Counted from the stretch's first letter, positions 42,931 to 53,029 are shown. The stretch: 64,000 nucleotides of DNA from Neorhodopirellula pilleata (GCF_007859915.1 NZ_SJPM01000010.1:1-64000); one strand, 5' to 3'. Program-made: numbers and translations. The notes: generated by a model not told the origin, from the sequence alone.

Positions 42931-43839
42931 TTATATTTCGTCGATCGAACGAGGTTCTTTCGCGGCATTGCTGCCCAGCGCACCCCACAAACCGTAAGGA
43001 CTCTCGGCACACGCCGGTGGCCCACCGTTGACGCCGACGGGACGTGAGCTGAGATTGCCGGAATCAATGCTATCAGTAACAAAGCGGACCGCGCCATCTC
43101 CCATCAGCACATGCGCGCCGCCTTGATGACGGCTGGCGACGGCGAAGATTCCTCCGGGACCGTTCGCATCGCCGTTGCCGCGAACGAAGTTAGGTCCGTT
43201 GGGAGGGAACGTGATCGTCACTGCGGACATCATCGGCTCGCCCTGGGCCCAAGTGCTACCTCGCCAACGATTGCCAGAAGCCGAAGTCTCAACGGCGAGC
43301 TCAACAGCAGGCGATGGACGGTAGAATCGGGGGCGTTGTGGGTCGGCACCAAAGTCCCAGCATTCGACTTTAGGATCGTCTCGCACCGTATTGTTGGTTT
43401 GGTTTCGAACCAGCACATCACCGACCAGTTCGCGTTGTCCGGCACTGCGCACGAGTTCACCCATCGCAACCGTGTTGCTCAATCCATCGAGTACATCACG
43501 AAACGCGGTGGTATGCAAATCTTTGAAGAAGCCGCGGTGCTGTCCAATGTTGGCTGGAGTTCCGGTCGAGACTGGCTCTCCTGCAGCCGGTGCGTTACGC
43601 GTGTTATTACAGTTCCAGAACGAATCTCCCAGACTGACCCCATAGTTGGTTACCGCGTTTGGGATCACCGCCGAGGGAGCCAAATCCGAGGGGCACAACA
43701 GCGTGGGGATTTGCGTTCGCCAAGGAATGTAGTTGAGGTTATAAGGAACCGGACCCATCGCAGCGTATTGCACATTGGGTGACACGGTGGTGTCATCGCT
43801 GGCGTTGAAGGTCAATTGCAATAGCTTGGCACCAATCAA
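42931..43839 (-). pseudogene. DUF1559-type pseudopilin-like gene, 5'-truncated
   Basis: The 302-residue frame has the DUF1559 hallmarks: PTLLCPSDLAPSA, GVSLGDSFWNC, FRDVLDGLSNTVAMGE and the C-terminal HVLMGDGAVRFVTDSID. The usual prepilin start (FTLVELLVVIAIIG-type helix) and about 60-80 following residues are missing. Upstream the frame hits TAA at about 43889 without an ATG, so it begins at a TTG inside the domain. It is probably a decayed copy of a large planctomycete family of pilin-like surface proteins. Confidence 0.7.
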
Positions 43840-43973
43840 GATGGTCCCGGCCGAAACTCTTGGTAAGTTTCGTCGCCGCGACCCTTATTTTTGATCAAGT
43901 AACCCGTTTGACGAAAAGCACTAGCCCGGCATTCCGTGTCGAGCTGCAAAGCGTCGTGTTACGAGATCCCGTG

Positions 43974-46883
43974 TTATGAAAGCCCTTCGAAAGCGGCTGC
44001 CAGAAGCTCGGCTTGCTCGAGTTTGTGGGCCGCCATACTACCGGTACTCGGGCTGGCCGATTCGGCTCGCGTGGCTTTGCTGAACTTGAAACGTTCGGCG
44101 AGTTGATCACCGAACTTCAATTTCATGTACGGCCATGCACCCATGTTCGCCGGCTCGTCTTGGACCCAGCGGATCTCGGTGCGGTCGGCGAGACCATCGA
44201 GAGCGCCCATGAGTTCTTCGAGCGCCAGCGGATACAACTGCTCGACGCGGAGGATCGGCACGTTTTCGATCTCCAGTTCACGACGTTGTTGCAGCAAGTC
44301 ATAGTAGATCTTGCCGGTACACAACAACACTCGTTTGGCATTCTCGAGCGGTACTTTTCGGTCCGGAAGGATCTTCTGAAAACTTCCACCGGCGACAATC
44401 TCCAACGGACTGGTGACCTCGGGATGACGCAGCAAACTCTTGGGCGTCAGTGCGATGAGCGGCTTACGCCATTTGCGGATCACTTGACGGCGTAACAAAT
44501 GAAAGAACTGCGCCGGCGTGGTCGGTTGGCAGATTTGGATGTTGTCTTCGGCCGCCATCGCCAAGAAACGTTCGACGCGGGCGCTGCAGTGTTCGGGGCC
44601 TTGGCCTTCGAAACCGTGTGGCAACAACATCGTCAATCCCGACAAACGATCCCATTTGTCTTCGGCGCTAGCGATGAACTGGTCCACGATCACTTGGGCC
44701 ACGTTCCAGAAGTCCCCGAATTGGGCTTCCCACATGCACAAGCCGTTGGGGCAATCGAGCGAATAGCCGTATTCGAAACCCAGCACGCCGGCTTCGCTCA
44801 GTGGGCTGTTGTAGAGTTCCAATCGGGCTTGGCCTTCGCCGACGTTCTGCAGCGGCGTGTAAAGTGCGCCGTTCTTTACGTCGTGCAAGACCGCGTGCCG
44901 GTGGCTGAACGTGCCCCGCTGGACGTCTTGTCCGGTCAGTCGCACCGGGTGTCCTTCGTCGAGCAGTGAAGCGAACGCCGCTGCCTCCGCCGCCGCCCAA
45001 TCGAGCGGCCGTTTGCCTTCGGCCATTTCGCGGCGCTGAGCCATCGGACGTTTCAGTTTCTTGTGCTGCGAGAATCCCTCAGGCAATCGGGTCAACGAAT
45101 CGAGCAATCGGCTGAGCGTTTTGACTTCGACGGTCGTGTTGGTCGGTTCGCTCGGTTCGGGGCCGCCGAAGTAATCACTCCAGTTCGCCGCCAATGTTTG
45201 CGTATCCGGAACGAACCTTTCGTTCTTGCTGGCTTCGAATTCCGATTCGAGTTTTTCGGTCCGTTCCAAGCTGATTTGTTCGGCTTCCGCCTCGGTAATC
45301 TTGCCCAATTCGAGCAGTCGGTTGAGGTATTGTTGCCGCACGCCGGGCCGCCGATCGATCTCGGCATACATTTTAGGCTGGGTGAACCGAGGCTCATCGC
45401 CTTCGTTGTGTCCCCAACGACGATAGGCATACAAATCGATGACGACGTCGCGATTAAATTCCTTTCGGAAGTCCATCGCCAACGAAACCACCTGAGCGAC
45501 CGCTTCGGGGTCTTCGCCGTTGACGTGGAAAATCGGGATTTGCAACATTTTGGCCACGTCGGTCGCGTACGTCGTGCTGCGTCCGTCCTGCGGTTCGGTG
45601 GTGAAACCGACTTGGTTGTTGATCACGACGTGCAACGTCCCGCCGGTTCGGTAGCCCGGCAATTCGCTGAGGTTCAGCGTTTCCTGCACGATGCCTTCGC
45701 CGGCGAACGCGGCGTCACCGTGGATCAGGATTGTCATGACTTCTTTGCGCGCCGCATCGCCCCGGTTGTCTTGTTTGCAACGACAGCGTCCTTGGGCGAC
45801 CGTGTTGACGAACTCCAGGTGGCTCGGGTTGAAGCACAACGAGATGTGCAATTTGTCACCCGAAGCGGTTTTCCAATCGCTGCTGTAACCGAGGTGATAG
45901 CGAACGTCGCCGCCGCCGCGACTGAGTTCCGGCGTCGGATCGTCGAACGACCAGAAGATATTCATCGCTCGTTTCTTGAGGATGTTGGCCATCACGTTGA
46001 GCCGACCGCGGTGGGCCATCCCCATCACGACTTCCTGAACCTTGTGTTGGCCAGCCTTTTCGAGGGCCAAATCCAACAGCGGGATCAAGCTTTCGGCACC
46101 TTCAAGCGAAAACGTTTTCGCACCAACGAATTTGCGACGAACGAACTCCTCAAAAATGCTCGCGTCGGCCAATCGTGTGTAGATTCGACGTTGTCGTTCG
46201 TAGGACAGGTCGAGGCGGTTTTCGGTCGTTTCCATGCGTCGTTGCAACCAATCGCGGATGTTGCGATTGTCGATGTGCATGAATTGAGCCCCGATGCTGC
46301 GGCAGTAAGTCTGCTGCAGTTTCTTGAGGATCACGTCGAGCGTGCTGCCCGAGACGTTTTCGAGAATGCTGCTGTCGAACGGGCGGGCGAGGTCCTGGTC
46401 GCTCAGCCCGTGGCTTTGCGGCGACAGTTCGGGGCACCCGTTTTCGAACAGACCCAACGGGTCCAATTTAGCGACGAGGTGGCCGCGGACCCGGTATTCG
46501 CGAACTAATTGGTCGATACGGTCTTGGATCCGGGCCAACCAAAGGGCTTGGTCGACGTTTTGATCGCCGGTCGATCCCGATGGTGTCGGTCGAGCAGCGG
46601 CTCCATTGGTCGGTGATCCTTTGGAAGAGCCCGCCGATTGCGATGAAACGGGACCGTTTGGCATCCCGCCACCTCCCCCGACCGGACCGGCCGAACGGGT
46701 TCGGGAGGAACCTGCGGTGATTCCGGCGGTCCCGCTACCGGGTGCGGCGGTGGTTTGGATCGGCGCGCCTGCGCCGACCAAGAATTGTTCGAAATACTGA
46801 CGCCAGGTTTCCGAAACGCTCGACGGATCACGCACGTATTGCACGTAAAGGTCGTCGATGTAGTCCAACGAATAACTATTCAT
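43974..46883 (-). CDS. sucA: 2-oxoglutarate dehydrogenase E1 component
   Basis: The 969-residue protein starts at ATG 46883 (TTG 46901 is in frame). It begins with the lipoyl-E2-docking type segment SYSLDYIDDLYVQYVRDP, then a Gly/Ser-rich linker. ThDP-binding blocks are HRGRLNVMANIL, FNPSHLEFVNTVAQG and GDAAFAGEGIVQETLNLS, and the C-terminal half matches the transketolase-like domain. It decarboxylates 2-oxoglutarate in the TCA cycle. E2 and E3 genes are not adjacent. Confidence 0.96.
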   Translation of the reverse strand: MNSYSLDYIDDLYVQYVRDPSSVSETWRQYFEQFLVGAGAPIQTTAAPGSGTAGITAGSSRTRSAGPVGGGGGMPNGPVSSQSAGSSKGSPTNGAAARPTPSGSTGDQNVDQALWLARIQDRIDQLVREYRVRGHLVAKLDPLGLFENGCPELSPQSHGLSDQDLARPFDSSILENVSGSTLDVILKKLQQTYCRSIGAQFMHIDNRNIRDWLQRRMETTENRLDLSYERQRRIYTRLADASIFEEFVRRKFVGAKTFSLEGAESLIPLLDLALEKAGQHKVQEVVMGMAHRGRLNVMANILKKRAMNIFWSFDDPTPELSRGGGDVRYHLGYSSDWKTASGDKLHISLCFNPSHLEFVNTVAQGRCRCKQDNRGDAARKEVMTILIHGDAAFAGEGIVQETLNLSELPGYRTGGTLHVVINNQVGFTTEPQDGRSTTYATDVAKMLQIPIFHVNGEDPEAVAQVVSLAMDFRKEFNRDVVIDLYAYRRWGHNEGDEPRFTQPKMYAEIDRRPGVRQQYLNRLLELGKITEAEAEQISLERTEKLESEFEASKNERFVPDTQTLAANWSDYFGGPEPSEPTNTTVEVKTLSRLLDSLTRLPEGFSQHKKLKRPMAQRREMAEGKRPLDWAAAEAAAFASLLDEGHPVRLTGQDVQRGTFSHRHAVLHDVKNGALYTPLQNVGEGQARLELYNSPLSEAGVLGFEYGYSLDCPNGLCMWEAQFGDFWNVAQVIVDQFIASAEDKWDRLSGLTMLLPHGFEGQGPEHCSARVERFLAMAAEDNIQICQPTTPAQFFHLLRRQVIRKWRKPLIALTPKSLLRHPEVTSPLEIVAGGSFQKILPDRKVPLENAKRVLLCTGKIYYDLLQQRRELEIENVPILRVEQLYPLALEELMGALDGLADRTEIRWVQDEPANMGAWPYMKLKFGDQLAERFKFSKATRAESASPSTGSMAAHKLEQAELLAAAFEGLS

Positions 46884-47129
46884 GAGCGTGGCAGTGGCCA
46901 AACGGCAAGCTTGGGCCGCAAAAGTGCAGGGAGGGGCGACGGGGGGAGACGGCCATCTTTAGGCGAAAATGCTCCGCCTCATCGTCCTAGAAAGTCCGCA
47001 TGCTTACTGTACGGAAACGGAGCCTAGGTGGGTAGATAAGACTGGGTGAACTTTTTCGTCTTTCTCGTTACGCTTTGGCATTCGTTGCAGTTTCCATTCC
47101 TCCATTCTTTCCCCAGATCTTTTCGAATC

Positions 47130-48905
47130 ATGGCTGTTTTGATTCAGCTTCGTGACGCACACAAACGCTTCGGTGACCAAATCCTGCTCGACGGAGCCGA
47201 CGTTAGCTTGGTCGATGACGTCAAAGTCGGCTTTGTCGGCCGCAACGGCGCGGGCAAATCGACCCTTCTGCGAGTCTTGCTAGGTGAAGAAGAAGTCGAA
47301 AAAGGCGAGGTCATTCATCACCCGACCCTTCGTATCGGTTACTTGCGGCAGCACGACCCGTTCAAGGAAGGCGAATCGGCGCTCGATTTCTTGATGCGAG
47401 ACAGCGGCGCGCCCGATTGGCGATGCGGTCAAGTCGCCGGCCAATTCGAACTGAAGGGCAATTACCTCGAAGGTCCGGTCAAAGCCTTGTCCGGCGGTTG
47501 GCAAACGCGGGTCAAACTGGCCGCCTTGCTATTGCACGATCCGAACCTGCTGATGCTCGACGAACCGACAAACTTCTTGGACTTGCGGACACAGATCCTG
47601 CTCGAACACTTCCTGCGAGATTTCGGCAAGGCGGCTTTGATCGTCAGTCACGACCGGGCGTTTTTGAAAGCCACATGCAGCCAGACGTTGGAGTTGGCCA
47701 AAGGCAAACTGACGATGTTCCCCGGCAAGATTCACGATTTTTTGGAATTTCGCGAAGAACGCCGCGAGCATGATCGACGAGTCAACGCCACCGTGATCGC
47801 CAAACAAAAACAGCTCAAACAGTTCATCGACAAGAATCGAGCCAACGCGTCCACGGCCAGCCAAGCGCGCAGCAAAGCCAAACAGCTCGAGAAGCTGCAA
47901 ACCGTCGAACTCGAAGTCGACGAACCGACCGTCAACATCCGCGCCCCGCGGGTCCAGCCTCGCCAGGGCACCGCCGTCCGCTGCGAAGAACTGGCGATCG
48001 GTTACCCCGGTCACGTCGTCGCCGAAGACATCAACCTGGAAATCGAACACGGGCAACGCGCCGCCATCGTCGGCGACAACGGTCAAGGCAAAACGACGAT
48101 GCTCCGCACGTTGGTCCATTCGCTCGAGCCGCTCGAGGGAAGACTCAAATGGGGCCACGGGATCGAAATCGGCACCTACGCCCAGCACGTTTATTCGAGC
48201 CTCGACGAACGCCAAACGATCTTGGAACATCTGGAATTGGCGTCCGATCCCGCAACGACTCGCCAAGACATCTTGGCGATGGCCGGGGCGCTTCTCTTCC
48301 GCGACGAAGCGATTCAAAAGAAAGTCAAGGTCCTCAGCGGTGGTGAGCGGGCCCGCGTCTGCATGGCTAGCCTGCTGCTGGGTACCGCCAACGTGCTCGT
48401 CCTCGACGAACCGGGCAACCACTTGGACGTCGAAACGGTCGAGGCCCTCGCCGAAGCGCTGCGGCTTTACAAAGGAACCGTCATCTTCACCAGCCACGAC
48501 CGACACTTCATGGCCCGCGTGGCGACCAACGTGATCGAAGTCCGCGACGGACGCGTGCGAAACTATTTCGGCAGTTACGACACGTATTGCGAAGCAGTGG
48601 AAAAGGAAGTCGACGAAGGCGAACGGATCCGCAACGCGGCCGCGGGGAAACCGGCCGGCAAACCGACCGCCGATGCCCCCGCCAACGATCGCCAGGAACA
48701 CAAAGACCAACGCAAGACCGGCAAAGAACTCAAGACGCTCGAGCGAAAGATCGCCAAACTTGATGAGGAGAAACGTGAGCTCAATGAAAAGCTGTTGACC
48801 GAAACGAACCCCGGCGAAGCCATTCGCTTGCACGACCAAGTCAAAGCGATCGAAGTTGAACTCGCCGAAGCCGAAGAACGCTGGCTAGAACTAAGCGATT
48901 TCTAG
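47130..48905 (+). CDS. ABC-F family ATPase (Uup/YheS-like)
   Basis: The 591-residue protein starts at ATG 47130. Two ABC domains carry Walker A GRNGAGKS and GDNGQGKT and signatures LSGGWQTRVKL and LSGGERARVCM. Between them is a charged ABC-F linker (about residues 220-275). There is no membrane domain. The C-terminal coiled coil (LKTLERKIAKLDEEKRELNE) is as in Uup. These proteins act on ribosomes or DNA repair intermediates; which applies here cannot be told. Confidence 0.93.
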   Translation: MAVLIQLRDAHKRFGDQILLDGADVSLVDDVKVGFVGRNGAGKSTLLRVLLGEEEVEKGEVIHHPTLRIGYLRQHDPFKEGESALDFLMRDSGAPDWRCGQVAGQFELKGNYLEGPVKALSGGWQTRVKLAALLLHDPNLLMLDEPTNFLDLRTQILLEHFLRDFGKAALIVSHDRAFLKATCSQTLELAKGKLTMFPGKIHDFLEFREERREHDRRVNATVIAKQKQLKQFIDKNRANASTASQARSKAKQLEKLQTVELEVDEPTVNIRAPRVQPRQGTAVRCEELAIGYPGHVVAEDINLEIEHGQRAAIVGDNGQGKTTMLRTLVHSLEPLEGRLKWGHGIEIGTYAQHVYSSLDERQTILEHLELASDPATTRQDILAMAGALLFRDEAIQKKVKVLSGGERARVCMASLLLGTANVLVLDEPGNHLDVETVEALAEALRLYKGTVIFTSHDRHFMARVATNVIEVRDGRVRNYFGSYDTYCEAVEKEVDEGERIRNAAAGKPAGKPTADAPANDRQEHKDQRKTGKELKTLERKIAKLDEEKRELNEKLLTETNPGEAIRLHDQVKAIEVELAEAEERWLELSDF

Positions 48906-49176
48906 CCTCAAGTAGGCTGGGTCGCAGCGATAGCGGAGACCCGGCAATGCGTAGGCTGGGTCGCAGCGATAGCGGAGACCCGGCAATGAGCGGGGTTTAA
49001 GTTTAGGTTTAGGAGATTTGCTCGCGAGCTAGCGACTGTCAGCCAATTACCAATTACCAATTACCAATTACCAATTACCAATTACCAATTACCAATTACC
49101 AATTACCAATTACCAATTACCAATTACCAACTACCAATCGACAATCGACAATCGACAATCGACAATCGACAATCAA
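48905..49176. repeat. Tandem repeats downstream of the ABC-F gene
   Basis: Three adjacent blocks: two copies of a 43-base unit with GTAGGCTGGGTCGCAGCGAT (48914-48988), about ten copies of a 7-base unit (AATTACC, 49036-49130) and five of another 7-base unit (AATCGAC, 49136-49172). Probably slippage-prone and strain-variable; no gene. Confidence 0.9.
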
Positions 49177-49221
49177 GAATCGCCGGGTGTTCGTCGCAAA
49201 GCCTCCTTCACCCAGCCTACT

Positions 49222-49830
49222 TTAGTCCAAGAGCGGTAATTCATCGTCTTGGCGTTTTGCCATGCCTTCTTTGAAATGCAAGCGGCATACTGATACATAA
49301 CGGTCGTTGCCGCCGATTTGCACTTGGCTGCCGTCCTTGATCGTTTTGCCTTTCGCGTCGATTCGCAACACCATCGTTGCCTTGCGGCCACAATGACAAA
49401 TCGTTTTGATCTCCACCAAACTGTCCGCCCACGCCAAGAGCGCTTCACTGCCCTCGAAGAGATTCCCCTGGAAATCAGTCCGCAATCCGTACGCGAGCAC
49501 GGGGATGTTTCGCTTGTCACAGATGTCACTGAGTTGACGAACCTGGCCTCGGGTTAAAAACTGAGCCTCGTCGACCAGCACACAATGGATCGATGAGCGG
49601 CCGTGATGGTCGTCGAACGTCATCAACAAATTGTCCGATTGATTGAAGGGCACCGATTCCGATTCGATCCCGATTCGCGACGCCACCTTGCCGACGCCGA
49701 ATCGTGTATCGAGTTCCGGTGACAATATCAACGTGTTCATCCCCCGCTCCCGGTAGTTGTAACTGGATTGCAGCAGGATGGTGGATTTGCCCGCGTTCAT
49801 CGCGGAATAGTAAAAGTAGAACTTGGCCAC
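49222..49830 (-). CDS. tdk: Thymidine kinase
   Basis: The 202-residue protein starts at GTG 49830 (reads AKFYFYYSAMNAGKST, the family N-terminus); the longer frame to 50007 is not supported. Walker A is SAMNAGKST, Walker B CVLVDEAQFL, the base-recognition lasso VLAYGLRTDFQG, and the C-terminal zinc ribbon CHCGRKA...CRLHF. It phosphorylates thymidine for salvage. Divergent from the gene at 49855 with 24 bases between the starts. Confidence 0.95.
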   Translation of the reverse strand: MAKFYFYYSAMNAGKSTILLQSSYNYRERGMNTLILSPELDTRFGVGKVASRIGIESESVPFNQSDNLLMTFDDHHGRSSIHCVLVDEAQFLTRGQVRQLSDICDKRNIPVLAYGLRTDFQGNLFEGSEALLAWADSLVEIKTICHCGRKATMVLRIDAKGKTIKDGSQVQIGGNDRYVSVCRLHFKEGMAKRQDDELPLLD

Positions 49831-49854
49831 GAGCAAGTAATCAGTAAACAGGTA

Positions 49855-50802
49855 ATGGATAGAAACCGAACCGGCGCGGACCCACGCGAACCGATCCCTT
49901 GGATCGCATGGTCGAGCCTGATGTCGATCGACGCGGTCTTGGTCGCGGTGGTTTGGCAAGCGTTGTTCACGCGAACGTTCTTGGATCGCTCCCCAACCTT
50001 CGCCCAAGCGTGGGCACTCGGTTCGACGGTTTGGTTAATCTACGTGGCCGATCGACTGCTCGACGCCTCGCGATTGGACCTGACCCGACCACACACGTTA
50101 AGGCATCGTTTCCATCACCGCCATGCGAGGACGTTTGCGATTGTTTGGGTGTTGGTATTGATCGTCGCCGTCACGGTGGTGGTCGTCGGTCTTTCGCCGG
50201 CACTCATTCGAGCGGGATTGATCCTCGCAACGGCGGTCTTGATGTACGGCGCGGGTGTCCATTTTGTGCCGCGAAACGGCGATGCCGAACGGGGACGGCG
50301 GCGGTTCGTTCCGAAAGAAATCCGGGTCGGCGTGCTCTTCGCATTCGGAGTCAGTCTGTCGGCTTGGACGCACGTTTCAGTCAGCGATCCAGACGCAATC
50401 GGAGCATTGTTCCTGGCCACCGTCGCAGCGGCGGTTTTGTTCAGCCTCAACTGTCTGCTCGTTTCTCGCTGGGAAGCGGGCTTGGATGAGGCCCAGTCGT
50501 TTTCGCAAAACGACATCGGCGGTAAGTCGTCGATGACGCGATGGCTGAGCACCGTCGGCCTCGTCCTGATCCCGGCCCTCGGAGTCTTCGTTCCAGGATC
50601 GGCCGCGTTTTGGCTCAGCGGCCTGATCGGACTGTTCGGGATGACGATAATCGCAAGTTTCCTCGCCGACGAAAATACCGGGTACGAGACACTCACGCGT
50701 TGGGAGCGACGGGGCCTCTACGCCGACTGGATGCTATGGATTCCGCCATCGCTAATCGCGATGATTGAAGTGATCCGCGATCTGCAGAACAGTTTATCAT
50801 AG
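49855..50802 (+). CDS. UbiA-like integral membrane protein
   Basis: The 315-residue protein starts at ATG 49855. About seven to eight hydrophobic segments are seen. VWLIYVADRLLDASRLD resembles the first Asp-rich motif of UbiA prenyltransferases; a second, NDxxD-like motif is not clear, so activity is uncertain. It precedes a methyltransferase gene, a pairing that may reflect lipid or quinone modification, but a MITE lies between them. Confidence 0.6.
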   Translation: MDRNRTGADPREPIPWIAWSSLMSIDAVLVAVVWQALFTRTFLDRSPTFAQAWALGSTVWLIYVADRLLDASRLDLTRPHTLRHRFHHRHARTFAIVWVLVLIVAVTVVVVGLSPALIRAGLILATAVLMYGAGVHFVPRNGDAERGRRRFVPKEIRVGVLFAFGVSLSAWTHVSVSDPDAIGALFLATVAAAVLFSLNCLLVSRWEAGLDEAQSFSQNDIGGKSSMTRWLSTVGLVLIPALGVFVPGSAAFWLSGLIGLFGMTIIASFLADENTGYETLTRWERRGLYADWMLWIPPSLIAMIEVIRDLQNSLS

Positions 50803-50835
50803 CGTTGTCCCTATCAAAGAAGTCCAAAATCAAGA

Positions 50836-51222
50836 CTAGTGCTTTGTCCAACTTTAATTTTAGGATTAGCCGTTTTGGCGCTAGCGGCGTGTTGATTTAA
50901 TCGTAACCCGAAGCGTGAGCCAGGGATTCATCACCATTAAATCCTTTGTATGTATCCCTCGCTCACGCTTTTTGAAGTTGCGATTTTTTCGTAACCCGCT
51001 GCGTAAGCGAGGGATAATTGATATTGACTCATCCCTCGCTTACGCTTCGGGTTACGATAAACCAATGCCACAGGCAAAAGCGCAACTTCAAAACTCACGC
51101 TTCGGGTTTCGATGAGGACTAAATCAACAGCCCGCTAGCCACGGTTTCGTCGCAAGAACCGGGGCTAGCGCCCAAACGGCTAATGTTGCCAACCCTAAAG
51201 TTGAATCTTGACAAAGCACTAG
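50836..51222. mobile_element. 387-bp MITE with CTAGTGCTTTGTC termini
   Basis: Perfect terminal 13-bp inverted repeats (CTAGTGCTTTGTC, GACAAAGCACTAG) continue imperfectly inward (GGATTAGCCGTTTTGGCGCT against AGCGCCCAAACGGCTAATG). Inside are repeated GTAACCC and CTTACGCTTCGGG pieces. No transposase. CTAG at both ends could include a target duplication. Confidence 0.8.
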
Positions 51223-51232
51223 AACCTCATCA

Positions 51233-51958
51233 GTGAAACGACAGAACGAACATAGTTTTAACGTCAGAGGTTACGATCGCCTCGCCTCGTTTTATCAACC
51301 GATCGAACGATGTGTTTTTGGTGATCGCTTGCAACAAGCCCGCACGGCACTGCTCGATCAACTCCCGCAATGGGATCGCATGTTGGTCCTCGGGGATGGC
51401 GACGGCCGGCTATTGCACGCGATCGTCCATTCCGTGACGCAATCGCAGCCCTCATCCGCATCGCGAACCATTGTCAGTTTGGACCAAAGCTCCAAGATGC
51501 TCGATCGACAACGCGAGCGGCTCGCCGGGCACGGAACGAACGTATCGATCGAATTCATTCAAACCGACGCGTTAGAGTATCAACCACCGGCCGATTCATT
51601 CGACGTGATCGTCACGCCGTTTTTCCTGGACTGTTTTAATGAAGCCGAACTGCGAAAGGCCATGCGCGTTTGGGTTGCGGGTCTGACGGTTGGCGGCGTT
51701 TGGTATCACGTCGATTTCGTCTTGCCCGATCGGGGTTGGCGACGTTTCCGAGCCAAACTGCTCTTGCACGCCATGCATTTGTTTTTTCGCGTCACCACCG
51801 GCCTTCGCAACCGTACTCTGGTCGACGTGCAGGCGATCTTTGAAAACTTGAACATGCATCCGATCGCGAAACTTGATGGCGACCGTTCGATGATCACGAC
51901 GACCATCTATCAAGGTCAATGCCTACAAGCCCAAAGTACGCGAGTTTCGCTACCCTAA
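51233..51958 (+). CDS. Class I SAM-dependent methyltransferase
   Basis: The 241-residue protein starts at GTG 51233. Motif I is MLVLGDGDGRLLHAI (about residues 49-63), motif II VSLDQSSKMLD, and the FDVIVTPFFLDCF block follows. A region after residue 150 is amphipathic, as in membrane-associated small-molecule methyltransferases. The last codons overlap a piece similar to the end of the upstream MITE (GTGACAAAGGGCTAG at 51968-51982), so the native C-terminus may have been changed. Confidence 0.8.
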   Translation: MKRQNEHSFNVRGYDRLASFYQPIERCVFGDRLQQARTALLDQLPQWDRMLVLGDGDGRLLHAIVHSVTQSQPSSASRTIVSLDQSSKMLDRQRERLAGHGTNVSIEFIQTDALEYQPPADSFDVIVTPFFLDCFNEAELRKAMRVWVAGLTVGGVWYHVDFVLPDRGWRRFRAKLLLHAMHLFFRVTTGLRNRTLVDVQAIFENLNMHPIAKLDGDRSMITTTIYQGQCLQAQSTRVSLP

Positions 51959-51978
51959 GTTTGAAACGTGACAAAGGG

Positions 51979-52099
51979 CTAGTGGTCTGGGACAGCTAAA
52001 AGTTAAGGTAGTGGATCTTGTTAAAGATCCTGTAGCGGTCGGATCTTTAACAAGATCCACTACAGCCAACCCTAATTTTTGGCTGTAACAGACCACTAG
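51979..52099. repeat. 121-bp MITE-like inverted repeat
   Basis: Termini CTAGTGGTCTG and CAGACCACTAG, with an inner pair GTAGTGGATCTTGTTAAAGA against its complement. It supplies the stop region of the convergent AraC-type gene (52096). Confidence 0.85.
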
Positions 52100-52887
52100 G
52101 GATCTTGGGCAAATCGTTGTCGGTACTGCGTCGGAGTCATACCGGTCACCGAACGAAACTTCTTGGTGAAGTGACTTTGATCGTAAAACCCAACCGCCAT
52201 CGCGATCTGAGCCATCGTTGCCTCGGTATGCGACAGCAATCGTCGTGCGTGTTCGACCCGTCGCGACAATAGGTACCGCGACGGCGACATTCGCAGCAGT
52301 TGGCGGAATCGTTGATTGAAATGCGTTCGCGATAGATTCGCCATCTCAGCCATCTGTTCCATCGAAACACTCGAGGTGTAGTTCGCATCGATGAATGTGA
52401 TCACCGGGGTGAGTTCCCGAAAGCTCTGCTCCTGTTCCTCGGGCGTCGCGATCGGGTACATCACACCGGCCAATCCGATCACCTCGCCATCCGCATCGCG
52501 GAGCGGTGTCTTGGTCGATTTGTACCAGCATGGCGTGCCGCGGACATGGGGCACCAACCACACTTGATTCGGAATCGTCCGCCCGGATTCCATCACGCGA
52601 AGGTCTTCGGCGTGATACGCGGCCGCGAGTGCCGGCGGTTGAAAGTCCGAATCGGTTCGACCGAGCAAGTCTTCGATCCTGACGAGGTCAAAAACGTCCC
52701 GCAACACGGGCGGATTGGCTCCGATGTAGCGGTGATCGCGGTCTTTGGCATAGAAGTGGGCCGCCGGTAAATACCAAAACAACTCCATGACCGAAGCCGC
52801 CGAGGGATGCTTCTCAAAGAATTCAGCGGCAAAAGGGTGCTGCGAAACCGGCAAGTGCTCAAAAGGCGAAAGAAGCGACATCGTCAA
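52096..52887 (-). CDS. AraC-family regulator with PAS-like sensor
   Basis: The 263-residue protein starts at ATG 52887 (a second ATG two codons on). Residues about 30-145 are PAS-like (LPAAHFYAKDRDHRYIGANP, VIGLAGVMYPI). The C-terminal two helix-turn-helix AraC domain is clear (SVSMEQMAEMANLSRTHFNQ, MAQIAMAVGFYDQSHFTKKF). The cofactor of the PAS domain is not evident. It is divergent from the following cytochrome gene and may control it. Confidence 0.9.
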   Translation of the reverse strand: MTMSLLSPFEHLPVSQHPFAAEFFEKHPSAASVMELFWYLPAAHFYAKDRDHRYIGANPPVLRDVFDLVRIEDLLGRTDSDFQPPALAAAYHAEDLRVMESGRTIPNQVWLVPHVRGTPCWYKSTKTPLRDADGEVIGLAGVMYPIATPEEQEQSFRELTPVITFIDANYTSSVSMEQMAEMANLSRTHFNQRFRQLLRMSPSRYLLSRRVEHARRLLSHTEATMAQIAMAVGFYDQSHFTKKFRSVTGMTPTQYRQRFAQDP

Positions 52888-52951
52888 AACATACCAAAAA
52901 ACAATCGACGCCTACAAGACGTCGCCCGTCATCCCAAATAGCATAAATAAC

Positions 52952-53022
52952 CCTCCTGTCCTCCTGTCCTCCTGTCCTCCTGTTTTCCTGTTTTCCTGTT
53001 TTCCTGTTTTCCTGTTTTTCTG
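52952..53022. repeat. CCTGT-type microsatellite before the cytochrome gene
   Basis: Tandem units CTGTCCTC (about four) then CCTGTTTT (about five) in a polypyrimidine tract directly upstream of the start at 53030. The length could vary and tune expression. Confidence 0.85.
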
Positions 53023-53029
53023 CCCCCCC

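Noticed and set aside
43111..43782. A 223-codon plus-strand ORF
   Set aside because: It is antisense to the DUF1559 pseudogene, which shows family motifs.
45063..46508. A long plus-strand ORF of 481 codons
   Set aside because: It is antisense to sucA, whose protein has all family motifs; the plus frame is a GC-skew shadow.
47529..48839. A 436-codon minus-strand ORF
   Set aside because: It is antisense to the ABC-F gene with both ABC cassettes intact; Phe/Val-rich composition is typical of a shadow frame.
49036..49130. Short AATTACC repeats as CRISPR or origin iterons
   Set aside because: Units are 7 bases without spacers and there is no replication gene nearby; simple microsatellite.
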